Below, piece after piece: positions 24,463 to 33,161 of a stretch of 34,459 nt of DNA. A model generated the notes under the pieces. That model did no database searches. It saw only the letters and a program-made list of their open reading frames with translations, and was not told where the DNA came from. The stretch comes from an uncultured Clostridia bacterium (GTDB lineage Bacteria > Bacillota > Clostridia > Christensenellales > Borkfalkiaceae), in NCBI GenBank assembly GCA_947629225.1, contig CANRCY010000002.1:1-34459 (forward strand), read 5' to 3'. The position numbers and the translations under genes were made by a program. Within the stretch, counting starts at the first letter, position 1, and each line of letters opens with the position of its first letter.

Positions 24463-27428
24463 AAAAGCTGAGATATTTTTCCGCGATCTTGTTGGCGACG
24501 GCGCTGTTGCTGTTCGCCGCCGCATGCACGCGCACCGCGCCGCTTGCCACCCCAAAGGGGCTCAATTTCGACGACAGCTTAAATCTCTATTGGACGTATG
24601 TCCCGGGCGCGCGCAGTTATACCGTCTCTATTTCGGGAGATAACGGGTTTGAAGACGAGCTCACTTCGCACGTGACGCACGTCTCGCTCGAATATCTCTC
24701 GGAAGGGGACTACGACATTAAGATCATGGCAGTCGGCGGCGCGAACAACGAGGCGGTCTCGGCATGGTCCGAACCCGTTGAGTTCCGCCGTATCAAAGAT
24801 TCGGGGCTCGTCTTCGAGTCCGTCAACGGCAATACCGAATACGCCGTCTCCAAGGTGGGCTCTGCGTCGGGGGACGTCACGATCGAGAACGAATTTCGCG
24901 GCAAGCCCGTCACGGCGATCGCCGAGGACGCGTTCCGCGGCAAGGGGAGCAGCAGAATTACGTCGGTCACGATCGGCGAAAACGTCAAAACGATCGGGAA
25001 CAACGCCTTTTACAACTGCACCAACCTCACCTCGATCGTCATTCCCGATACGGTAACGAGTATCGGCACGAACCTCTTCCAGGGCTGTTCTCGGCTCTCC
25101 GAAGCCGTTCTTCCCGCCTCGATCGGCGAGATCCCCGCATACACGTTCGCCTATTGCCGCGCGCTCGAATCGTTTACGATCGGAAGCGAAGTGCTCGCCA
25201 TCGGCGAAAGCGCGTTCTACAACTGCTCCAAGCTCAAATCGGTCGAAATTCCCGACTCCGTCGTCTCGATCGGGCAGCACGCCTTCGATTCGGACATGGA
25301 AATAACGTCGCTCTCCTTCGGGAGCGGGATTTCGTACATCGGCGACTACGCCTTCTATAACTGCAATCTGATCGCCGAGATCTCCTTCCGCGGGACGGAG
25401 GGTTTCACCCTCGGCGAACACGTCTTCGAGAGCTGTTCCTCTCTTGAAGAGATCGAACTTCCCGAAGGGCTCGAAAACGTCGGCGCGTACGATTTTTACC
25501 GCTGCACCGCCCTCTCCGAGGTCAGCATTCCCGAGAGCGTGATCTCCGTCGGCGCGTTCGCGTTCCGCGATACGGCGATCTTCAACGCGCAGGGCGAACT
25601 GCAAAGCGACGGCTACATCTACACCAAAGAGGGCTGCGACGGATTCATCTATGTCGACGATTGGATCGTCGCCGCCACCGACGAGTATAAACTCTCCGTA
25701 GAGGAGATCAGACCTGCCGACGTCACCCGCAAAAACGCGGTCGGGATCGCAGATCAGACCTTCGTCACGAGTTATATCGGCAATTCGGGGAACGTCGTCA
25801 CGGGGGGACCGCCCAACCTTCGGTCGGTCACTCTGCCCGCGGGGATCCGCTATCTCGGCGTTTACGCCTTCTACAAGTGCGCCGCGCTCGGAACGTTCCT
25901 CACGGAGGCGGGGAGCGAGCTCCTCTCCATCGGGGACAGGGCGTTCCAGGGTTGCGACATTCTCCGCTCCGTACGGCTTCCCGAGGGGCTCCGCGAGATC
26001 GGCAGTTACGCCTTCTATAATTGCGCCGCCGTCAACGATTCGGCGGTTTCGGGGAGCAACATCCTCGCTCCTTCCACCGTCGAACGGATTGGCACATACG
26101 CCTTTTTCGGCACGGCGCTTTGGAACAACGCCCCGCAGGCGGACGGCATCGTCTATGCGGGAGATTGGGTCGTCGGGTTCAACGAACTTGTCGATACGTC
26201 CATCAAATTCAAAGACGGTATCGTCGGCGTCGCCGATTTCGCTTTCTACCAGAACGCCGAACTGCAGAGCATCACGGGGCTTTCGAGCGTACGAAAGATC
26301 GGGAGAGGCGCCTTCTTCGGGTGTACCGCTCTCAATCTGATCTCCCTCAATCCCAACCTGACGGAGATCGCCGACAATACGTTCAGCGGTTGCAGCTCTC
26401 TCTTCATCGCCAACCTGCCCTATAACCTCAAACGGATCGGCAATCGCGCCTTCTTCGGTTGCACCTTGCTCGATTCGATCGACCTCTCGGTGACGGACGT
26501 CGTCGAGATCGGGACTTCGGCGTTCTCGGGTTGCACCAACGTCAAGACAATCGAACTTGGCGAAAAGCTCGAACGGATCGGCGCAAACGCCTTCTACGGG
26601 CTCAACCGCGTGACCGAGCTCGTCATTCCCGACAGTATCACGGAGATCGGCTCCAACGCCTTCACCAACTGTTCGGAACTCGTCTCCGTCTCTTTCGGCA
26701 GTTCGCTCGAACGGATCGGCGCGGGCGCGTTCCACGGTTGCACCGCGCTTGCCTCCGTCTCTTTGCCCGACAATATCAAGTCGATCGGCAGTTACGCCTT
26801 CTATAAATGCTCGGCTCTTTCCGAAGTCGACCTCGGGAGCGGGCTCGAAGAGATCGGGGAATACGCCTTTGCGCTCACGGGGCTCAAATCGCTCGTCTTG
26901 CCCGCTTCGGTAAAGACGATCGGCAATTACGCCTTCAAAAACTGCAAAGAACTCACGAGCGTCCTTCTGCTCGGCACGCCCGATCGGATCGGCATGCACG
27001 CGTTTTACTCGGGCGCGACGCTCACCTTCTTCTCCGCAGGCGCGGGGAAGGGGAACGGGTGGAACGCTCGCTGGAACTCTTCCTTCCGTCCCGTGGTCTG
27101 GAATTGCACCCTCTCCGAGGACGGCGGATACGTCGAATCGTTCACGGTCTCCTTCGAAGACATCGACAATCCCTTCGCGCGCGGCGGTTTTTCCGCTCCC
27201 GCCCGCAAGGGGTACGACTTCGTCGGTTGGGCGCTTTCGCCGGGCGGCGAGGCAGTCTACGGCGCGGACGATTGGCGGAACGCCGAATTCGGGACCACTC
27301 TCTATTCCGTCTGGAAGGAGAGCACGGGCGTGGAAGAACCCGCAGAGCCCACAGAACCGCAGCCTTCCGACCCTTCGGAAGGCGGGGAAGAACAGTCAAC
27401 AACCTCTATTAAGGAGATAACGTTATGA
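24459..27428 (+). CDS. BspA-like leucine-rich-repeat lipoprotein (989 aa)
   Basis: The signal peptide (M-K-K-L-R, hydrophobic core, then F-A-A-A-C with Cys23) predicts a secreted, lipid-anchored protein. A fibronectin-III-like segment (about 30-110) is followed by an LRR_5/BspA array (about 115-880) with units such as I-G-x-x-A-F-Y-N-C-x-x-L and V-x-I-P-D-S-V. One InlB-type B repeat sits at the C-terminal end (about 888-958, with Y-D-F-V-G-W-A and L-Y-S-V-W), then a Pro/Glu/Thr-rich tail. It is a compact relative of the giant protein at 6285-16013, but with the B repeat after rather than before the LRRs. The ATG shares ATGA with the upstream two-VWA gene stop and is preceded by GGCGGAGG, so it belongs to the MoxR/VWA operon. 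Ligand unknown. Confidence 0.95.
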   Translation: MKKLRYFSAILLATALLLFAAACTRTAPLATPKGLNFDDSLNLYWTYVPGARSYTVSISGDNGFEDELTSHVTHVSLEYLSEGDYDIKIMAVGGANNEAVSAWSEPVEFRRIKDSGLVFESVNGNTEYAVSKVGSASGDVTIENEFRGKPVTAIAEDAFRGKGSSRITSVTIGENVKTIGNNAFYNCTNLTSIVIPDTVTSIGTNLFQGCSRLSEAVLPASIGEIPAYTFAYCRALESFTIGSEVLAIGESAFYNCSKLKSVEIPDSVVSIGQHAFDSDMEITSLSFGSGISYIGDYAFYNCNLIAEISFRGTEGFTLGEHVFESCSSLEEIELPEGLENVGAYDFYRCTALSEVSIPESVISVGAFAFRDTAIFNAQGELQSDGYIYTKEGCDGFIYVDDWIVAATDEYKLSVEEIRPADVTRKNAVGIADQTFVTSYIGNSGNVVTGGPPNLRSVTLPAGIRYLGVYAFYKCAALGTFLTEAGSELLSIGDRAFQGCDILRSVRLPEGLREIGSYAFYNCAAVNDSAVSGSNILAPSTVERIGTYAFFGTALWNNAPQADGIVYAGDWVVGFNELVDTSIKFKDGIVGVADFAFYQNAELQSITGLSSVRKIGRGAFFGCTALNLISLNPNLTEIADNTFSGCSSLFIANLPYNLKRIGNRAFFGCTLLDSIDLSVTDVVEIGTSAFSGCTNVKTIELGEKLERIGANAFYGLNRVTELVIPDSITEIGSNAFTNCSELVSVSFGSSLERIGAGAFHGCTALASVSLPDNIKSIGSYAFYKCSALSEVDLGSGLEEIGEYAFALTGLKSLVLPASVKTIGNYAFKNCKELTSVLLLGTPDRIGMHAFYSGATLTFFSAGAGKGNGWNARWNSSFRPVVWNCTLSEDGGYVESFTVSFEDIDNPFARGGFSAPARKGYDFVGWALSPGGEAVYGADDWRNAEFGTTLYSVWKESTGVEEPAEPTEPQPSDPSEGGEEQSTTSIKEITL

Positions 27429-30400
27429 AAAGGATGAAAAAAGGTTTGCTTGTGCTTGCACTTGCAGTGTCTGCCGCGCTTTGCCTGCTTTTGGCGGCGT
27501 GCGGCAGCGGCGTCGTTTTCAAGTTCGAAACGGGCGAGGGCGCTCCCTCCGTCCCCGAAGTAAAACTCGAAGCGGGGCAGGAATATACCCTTCCGACGCC
27601 CGAATGGGATGGATACAGCTTCGAAGGCTGGTACCTCACCGAAGATTTCACGGGCGACCCCGTCGTCTCGCTGACGGCAGACGAGGGCAAGACCTTCTAT
27701 GCCAAATGGGAGAAGATGTACCGCGTCACCCTCGATCCCCTCGGCGGGACCCTTTCCGCGACCGAGTTCTATCTCAAAGCGGGCGACGATCTCGGCGCGG
27801 CGGCGGCGGAATACATTCCCCAAAAGGACGGGCTCGAATTCGGCGAATGGCTCTACGGCGAGGAAGGGCTCGGCGAACATACCGTCATGCCCAAGTCGGA
27901 CGTCGAGTTAAAGGCGCACTATAAAGTCGGCTACACCATCGAGGTCTATCTGCAATCCCTTGCCGACGAGAACGTCTACGAAAAGGCGGAAGACGTCGTG
28001 GGCTTCGGTTATCCGGGCGACGACGCTTCCATTCCCCAATACGAACCCGAAGGATTCGAACGCACGACGCATACGGGCGAAGTTTTGCCCAAACAGCTCT
28101 CCGAAAACGCCGCCGAAAACGCATTCAAGCTCTATTTCGACCGCAAGGAGATCGTCGTCTATCTCAACGCCAATGTGGACAACGCAGAAGTCGACGAAGT
28201 GACGCTCACGGGCAAATACGGCGAAGAGACCGAACTTCCTGCCGATCTGTTCTACCGCACGGGGTATCTCCTCTCGGGTTGGAGCGAGAGCGCCTCGGGC
28301 GACAATGCCTACGCGGTCGGGCACGAAGTCTTCAATGCCGACCCGATCCCGTCTCAGAAGTACACGTTCACCGAGAGCACCGTCCTCTTTGCCGTCTGGC
28401 AGCAGGGCTACACCGATCTCTTCGGCGGCTTGGACTACATCTATCCCATTGGGAATAACGTCTATCTCGAACGCGCGGGATTCTTGTTCCTCGGGCAAAA
28501 ACGCGGCAACGAAAATCTCTATACGTTCAGTTCGGACGACGAGATCGTCCTCTCCTGCAAGATCTTCAACGGAACGTTCTGCTATGCCGACGAATCGCGG
28601 CAGGGCTATACCGCAAATCTCTACACTGCCGAGGGCGAAGTGGATACTTCCGTCACCCTCTATTTCTCCGATACCTTCAACGGGCTCTCTTACAGCGTAA
28701 AAGGAGAGAACGACCTCACCACGACCTCCTCGGGCACCTACTATGTCGACGAAACGGGGTACTTCCATACCGAATTCACCTCGGGGAACATGGTCGGGCA
28801 TGACTTTGCCTTCATGCGCGGGACGGTGACGGACGAAGAGGGCAATCGGCTCAGCGTCTTTGTCACCCGCAACGAGGAAGAGTACGGACTCGGCGTTTTG
28901 ACCCTCTATCTCTACACGGGCGAGGCTGTCGTCCCCTACGAAGACAATTATCAGCTGATCCTCGACGGCTTCGGCACTGCCGCATTCAACAACGACGGCA
29001 GCGTCGTTTACCTCTACTATGGGTTCGACGATTCTCTCGGGATCGACATGCTCGTTCTCTATACCGAAGATGAACAGCTCTTCGGGACCTTTATCGTAAG
29101 CACATTCTCGGGCGTGAACGGCTACATGTTCTTCGATCCCGACTACTTCGGCGAATTCGCCGAATCGGAGGGGAGCGGCACGCTCGTCCTCGACGGCACA
29201 TACCGCGCGACCTATACCGACGGCACGACCAGCCTCAACGGCTCCTATGTCTCCGTCACTTCGCAGATGGGCGCAGACCTCATCTATTTCGACGCGGGGG
29301 ACGAGGAGTACGTCTTCTCCCTTTCGAACGGCTATTTCGAGAAGTATGACGCGTCCTATGCCGAACTTCTCAACAGCACCGAAGAGGGGATCGACGCGCC
29401 CATTCTCGTCGTGAATAAGGAGAAAGGAAAGTTCGAACTGTACGCGATAGATAACTACGGCATGTATCTCTATCTCGTAGCCAGGGGCACGATCGCCGCG
29501 CAGGACGGCGACCGCTATCTCGCCACCGTGACCGAGCACCTTCCCGCAGACGATCTCGCGGACGTCGGCTACGATTATGCGAAGCTGAGCAGCTTCGTCT
29601 ATTCCGTCGCCTATCTGAGCACGACGGACGGCGACGTTGTTCCCGTGATGTATTGGTGGTCGTACACCCTCGATGACGGCGAACCTTCCGAGTACGAAAA
29701 GAAGTACACCCCCGCAGAGGGCAAGGGCGAACTCACCGTCGTCAACGGCTTCGGCTACTATACCGACGCGGACGGCGAAGAGCATCTCGGGCTTCTCATC
29801 GACAATACGTCTTATTGGACGCTCAGCTGCGAAGAGGGCGACTTCTACTTCTCCCTCGACGACGCAACCTCTCATTACACCATTTTGGACGGCGAAATTC
29901 TCGGGACTTGCGTGTTCGTCAACGAATACGGCGAGACCGATCAAACGCAATTCCTCACGCTCGACGGTCTCGGCGGAGCAGTTTACGAGTACGAGAGCGA
30001 CGGGAGCGAGAAGAGCGTCAAAGGCAAGATCGCCAAGACGAGCGAGCAGACGATCTTCGAATACGATATTTATACCTTCACCGCAACCGACGGTTCCGAG
30101 GTCTCCTTCAATTTCATCATGATGGACAGCGGAAGCTCGTACAAGTATTTCTTCAAAGAAAATACGACCTATGCGGGCGAGTTCACCTCGAATCTCGGCG
30201 AAACGCTCACGCTCGACGGTTACTTCCTGATGGCATACTATTCGGGACCCGAATTCGAATGCGCGGGGCTCTACTATCTCTATCAGGACGCATGGACGGA
30301 CAAGATCCTCATCTGCCTCTATACCTATCTTGAAGACGGGAGCGGGGTCGAATTCTTCTTCGACGTCACGGGAAAAACGATCTCCATGCGCGGCGATGAG

Positions 30401-32344
30401 TATCTCGACTGCTACGTCGTCGAAAACCAGGATTTGAACGGGGAGATCTATTGCTTCGACGGTCTCGGACATCTCACCGTCCGCACCATCGAAGGGACGG
30501 GCGAGGACGCTGCGATCAAAGTCATCGGAGACGGGAGCTACACTTATAACGAAGCAGAGGGGCTCTATGTCCTCGAGATCACCTATACGGGAACCAACGT
30601 TCCCAAGACGGTCTACGGCGGGTTCAGCGAGATCACCCTCGACGGGCAAGCGGTAAACGCCTTCTTGGTATGCTATACCGAAGTCGTCAACGCCTACCTC
30701 AATGAGGAAGACTGGTCGGTGCTCATGCTCGGCGGATTCGGCTCCGCCTACCGTTTCGGTCCCGACGGCTATCTCGAATCCGGCAGCTACGTCATGCTCT
30801 CCGAAACTCTCCTCTACTATGTGAACGACGATCTGACCGACGCGCTCCTCTATGAGTACGACGCGAAGGCGGGCAGGATCGTTGCGCTCGACCTCGAAGA
30901 AACGGGTTACTACACCGAAAACCTCGAAGCGCTCCTCTTCACAAGCCACGGCTTCGTGCTCTATCAGGACGAGCGGCTCTGCTTCTACAACAAGGAGGCG
31001 GACGGCTCCATCACCCTCTATTACAGCGTCGCCGACCTCGACGATTACGACGAATCGGACGTCACCAAATACGGCTACGTCGCGAAGGACTTCGGCAAGT
31101 TTACCGATCAGATCGACTTTGAGGGGAAGACGTACTATAAGAACGACGGCATCTCCATCATCTTCAAACGCACGGGCAATACGAACAGCTATCCCATTCC
31201 CGTCGGCGAGGACGAGAGCTCTCCTCTCGGCGAGTTGACGTTTGCGCCTTCCGACGGCGACTTCGCCGTCACGGGTACGGTCCAGATCACCATTTCGGGC
31301 ACGACCGAACGTTTCCCCGTGTCCGTTGTCCGCACGAGCGCGGGCGGCGAATCCAAGTTCTATATCTATATCGGGAGCACGGGCGGCGGCTTCTTCCGCT
31401 ACACGATCTCTCTCACCTATCACGGAGAGAACAGCACCTATTCCGTCACAGCCATGGACTATGTGTATCAGCTTTCCTCCTACTACTCTCTCTTGCTCGG
31501 AATAGACTTCGGACAGATGGAGCTCACGTTGCCCTTCACCGAGGCAGGGGAAGAGTCTTCGGACGGCTATTATTTGGATGCCGTGTTCGTCGATGAGCTG
31601 TATACCGACCTCGAAGGGGGGTCGATCGTGTCGATCGACCATGCGCCCGTCACCGTGCTTGAATATGACGATGGGACCATGTTCTACATCGCCGAGTTCG
31701 AGCACACCGACAAGCAGACGTACAGGCTGTATTTCGAGATCGGCTATGTCGAAGATACGAGCTTCTACTATGTGCTTGCGCTCGTGCGCGTGCAGATGGC
31801 GGAAAATATCTCCTGCGGAAACGAAGTTTACGACATCGAGCTCGAAAGCATGATCTCGAGCGACTCCTTCGGCGGCTGGCAAGGGGGCGACCTCTTCTCC
31901 GTGACCGTCTATTACGACGATGCGGAGACGGAGGGCGTGCGCGTTTCCGTCGACCTCACGGGCTACATCGGCGGCAACAAAGCCGTGCTCTTCGAGTACG
32001 ATCTCTGGAGCGGCATGAACGATTCGACCGCTTACGTCATCACGGTGAAGCTCGGCGAGACCGATGACCCGTACGTCGTGCCGCTCTATACCGACGTGCA
32101 GATGATCATCTCGTCCGCGACCTACTACTATACGGCGGCAAACGATTGCGTCGTCATGTTCTACGGCGATGAGATCGGGTTCATCGCGATCGGCACCGAC
32201 GAAGGGGAGGAAGTGCTCGTCGTGGTCGCAACGCAGTCTCTCGGCGACGGCGTCTATGAGGCGACGACGTCCGACGGATATGTGTTCACCGTCACCAAGC
32301 AGAGCGGCGGCACGGTCACCGTGGAAGAAAAGATCGTTGAATAA
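27425..32344 (+). CDS. InlB/'LDG'-repeat lipoprotein (1639 aa)
   Basis: A clear lipoprotein signal ends L-L-L-A-A-C with Cys26. Residues about 30-330 hold four InlB-type B repeats (Y-S-F-E-G-W-Y and F-Y-A-K-W are the clearest). From about 500 to 1110 there are around eight repeats of 75-99 residues. Each has a core like L-x-L-D-G-x-G-x-A-x-Y, beginning near residues 511, 586, 669, 768, 843, 927, 1009 and 1101; some cores are degenerate. The last 400 or so residues are beta-rich without an obvious repeat. Composition is very rich in Tyr, Asp, Glu and Gly, so the protein is acidic. AAGGAG at 27411-27416 precedes the ATG, which overlaps the previous LRR gene by 4 nt (ATGA). I recognise no enzymatic domain. 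It appears paralogous to the truncated protein at 3-1352. A surface-binding or matrix role is inferred. Confidence 0.93.
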   Translation: MKRMKKGLLVLALAVSAALCLLLAACGSGVVFKFETGEGAPSVPEVKLEAGQEYTLPTPEWDGYSFEGWYLTEDFTGDPVVSLTADEGKTFYAKWEKMYRVTLDPLGGTLSATEFYLKAGDDLGAAAAEYIPQKDGLEFGEWLYGEEGLGEHTVMPKSDVELKAHYKVGYTIEVYLQSLADENVYEKAEDVVGFGYPGDDASIPQYEPEGFERTTHTGEVLPKQLSENAAENAFKLYFDRKEIVVYLNANVDNAEVDEVTLTGKYGEETELPADLFYRTGYLLSGWSESASGDNAYAVGHEVFNADPIPSQKYTFTESTVLFAVWQQGYTDLFGGLDYIYPIGNNVYLERAGFLFLGQKRGNENLYTFSSDDEIVLSCKIFNGTFCYADESRQGYTANLYTAEGEVDTSVTLYFSDTFNGLSYSVKGENDLTTTSSGTYYVDETGYFHTEFTSGNMVGHDFAFMRGTVTDEEGNRLSVFVTRNEEEYGLGVLTLYLYTGEAVVPYEDNYQLILDGFGTAAFNNDGSVVYLYYGFDDSLGIDMLVLYTEDEQLFGTFIVSTFSGVNGYMFFDPDYFGEFAESEGSGTLVLDGTYRATYTDGTTSLNGSYVSVTSQMGADLIYFDAGDEEYVFSLSNGYFEKYDASYAELLNSTEEGIDAPILVVNKEKGKFELYAIDNYGMYLYLVARGTIAAQDGDRYLATVTEHLPADDLADVGYDYAKLSSFVYSVAYLSTTDGDVVPVMYWWSYTLDDGEPSEYEKKYTPAEGKGELTVVNGFGYYTDADGEEHLGLLIDNTSYWTLSCEEGDFYFSLDDATSHYTILDGEILGTCVFVNEYGETDQTQFLTLDGLGGAVYEYESDGSEKSVKGKIAKTSEQTIFEYDIYTFTATDGSEVSFNFIMMDSGSSYKYFFKENTTYAGEFTSNLGETLTLDGYFLMAYYSGPEFECAGLYYLYQDAWTDKILICLYTYLEDGSGVEFFFDVTGKTISMRGDEYLDCYVVENQDLNGEIYCFDGLGHLTVRTIEGTGEDAAIKVIGDGSYTYNEAEGLYVLEITYTGTNVPKTVYGGFSEITLDGQAVNAFLVCYTEVVNAYLNEEDWSVLMLGGFGSAYRFGPDGYLESGSYVMLSETLLYYVNDDLTDALLYEYDAKAGRIVALDLEETGYYTENLEALLFTSHGFVLYQDERLCFYNKEADGSITLYYSVADLDDYDESDVTKYGYVAKDFGKFTDQIDFEGKTYYKNDGISIIFKRTGNTNSYPIPVGEDESSPLGELTFAPSDGDFAVTGTVQITISGTTERFPVSVVRTSAGGESKFYIYIGSTGGGFFRYTISLTYHGENSTYSVTAMDYVYQLSSYYSLLLGIDFGQMELTLPFTEAGEESSDGYYLDAVFVDELYTDLEGGSIVSIDHAPVTVLEYDDGTMFYIAEFEHTDKQTYRLYFEIGYVEDTSFYYVLALVRVQMAENISCGNEVYDIELESMISSDSFGGWQGGDLFSVTVYYDDAETEGVRVSVDLTGYIGGNKAVLFEYDLWSGMNDSTAYVITVKLGETDDPYVVPLYTDVQMIISSATYYYTAANDCVVMFYGDEIGFIAIGTDEGEEVLVVVATQSLGDGVYEATTSDGYVFTVTKQSGGTVTVEEKIVE

Positions 32345-32353
32345 CACAGAACG

Positions 32354-32379
32354 GGAGCGGGCACATGCCCGCTCCTTTT
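32354..32379 (+). terminator. Probable rho-independent terminator after the lipoprotein operon
   Basis: A perfect 9-bp GC-rich stem (GGAGCGGGC at 32354-32362 with GCCCGCTCC at 32367-32375) has a 4-nt loop. It is followed by only four T residues before a C, so some read-through into the tautomerase gene is likely. Confidence 0.75.
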
Positions 32380-32386
32380 CATCATT

Positions 32387-32406
32387 TCGTCAAAAATCGT
32401 CAAAAA
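32387..32406 (+). repeat. Two tandem copies of TCGTCAAAAA
   Basis: A perfect 10-bp direct repeat (32387-32396 and 32397-32406) sits between the operon terminator and the ribosome binding site of the tautomerase gene. The second copy abuts the AAGGAG site. It could be a slippage product or a small operator. Confidence 0.6.
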
Positions 32407-32416
32407 GGAGAAAGAT

Positions 32417-32758
32417 ATGCCATTTATCGACAGCAAAATTACCCTCAAACTCACCGAAGCGCAAAAGGAGCGCGTCAAGGCGCGGCTCGGCAAGGCGGTC
32501 TCCCTTCTTCACAAGGGGGAGAGCTATCTCATGGTCGGCTTTGCCGACGGGTACGACCTCTACTTTGCGGGCAAAAAGCTCGAAAAAGGGGCGTATGTCG
32601 AAGTCAGCCTCTTCGGCAAGGCGTCTCCCGCCGATTACGATAAAATGACGGGGCAGATCTGCGCCATTCTCGCCGAGGAGCTCGGCATTTCGGGCGATTC
32701 GGTCTACGTCACCTATCACGGGCTCTCCGATTGGGGCTGGAACGGCTCGAATTTTTGA
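32417..32758 (+). CDS. MIF/phenylpyruvate tautomerase superfamily protein
   Basis: This 113-residue protein matches the macrophage migration inhibitory factor (MIF) group of the tautomerase superfamily in length and layout. It starts M-P, so the catalytic Pro1 is exposed after Met removal. In that numbering Lys32 is conserved. The C-terminal signature Y-V-T-Y-x-x-L-S-D-W-G-W-N-G-S-N-F parallels the Y-I-N-Y ... G-W-N-N-S-T-F end of MIF, with the MIF Asn97 position replaced by Thr. Members form trimers and tautomerise phenylpyruvate or related keto-enols; the physiological substrate in bacteria is uncertain. AAGGAG (32405-32410) precedes the ATG. I see no promoter of its own in the 37 nt after the terminator, so it may rely on read-through. 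No signal peptide is present. Confidence 0.85.
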   Translation: MPFIDSKITLKLTEAQKERVKARLGKAVSLLHKGESYLMVGFADGYDLYFAGKKLEKGAYVEVSLFGKASPADYDKMTGQICAILAEELGISGDSVYVTYHGLSDWGWNGSNF

Positions 32759-32789
32759 GCGGGCATAGGTCCGACTTATCGGAAAACGC

Positions 32790-32818
32790 TTGCTTTCCGC
32801 CGCGGGAGATGTTAAAAT
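32790..32818 (+). promoter_or_regulatory. Probable promoter of the V-type ATPase operon
   Basis: TTGCTT (32790-32795) and TAAAAT (32813-32818) are separated by 17 bp, with a TG extended -10. A dyad CGGAAA (32780-32785) / TTTCCG (32794-32799) spans the -35 and could be an operator or a weak hairpin. The first start codon is 31 nt downstream of the -10. Confidence 0.65.
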
Positions 32819-32849
32819 AGATAGGAATCGAAATTCGGAGCAGATCGGA

Positions 32850-33161
32850 ATGGAAGAGAACATCATCGCACAGATCGCGGAGGCGGAAGAAAAGGGCAAA
32901 GCGCTCATTCTCGAAGAGACGGAGCGCGCTTCCGCCGTGCGTGCCGACGCCCAAAAGCGGGCGGCGGAACTGCGGAGGGCGGCGGAGACCGACTGCGCCG
33001 TTTTGCGCGCCGACGGCATTGCCCGCGCGGCGGCAGAGGCGGAAGAGAGCTACCGCCGTTCGCTTTCTGAAGCCGCCAAACGGGCGGCGGAATATTCCGA
33101 ATCGCTGTTAAAACACACCGACGTGTACGTCGCCGAGATCGTCGGGAGGATCGTCAAGTGA
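32850..33161 (+). CDS. V-type ATPase G/H-like peripheral stalk subunit
   Basis: This 103-residue protein is almost wholly alpha-helical, rich in Ala, Glu and Arg with a heptad-like pattern, and ends Y-V-A-E-I-V-G-R-I-V-K. Short coiled-coil proteins of this kind (subunit G/H, NtpF/AhaH type) precede subunit I in Bacillota V/A-type ATPase operons, where they pair with subunit E to form the peripheral stalk. The frame is open upstream to 32790, but the ATG at 32850 is preferred: GGAG (32837-32840) is well spaced and the upstream stretch overlaps the promoter. It overlaps the subunit I start by 4 nt (GTGA). The identification rests mainly on size, coiled-coil pattern and position. Confidence 0.82.
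   Translation: MEENIIAQIAEAEEKGKALILEETERASAVRADAQKRAAELRRAAETDCAVLRADGIARAAAEAEESYRRSLSEAAKRAAEYSESLLKHTDVYVAEIVGRIVK

Noticed and set aside
20899..24555. 1218-codon minus-strand open frame over the VWA genes
   Set aside because: It crosses two well-supported genes and their ATGA junctions, and shows no recognisable domain or ribosome binding site. It is a shadow of codon bias.
27908..32347. 1479-codon open frame on the minus strand across nearly the whole InlB/LDG gene
   Set aside because: It mirrors the plus-strand gene codon for codon. Its translation is rich in charged residues and lacks domains or a start context. It arises because GC-rich codon choice avoids stops on the opposite strand.
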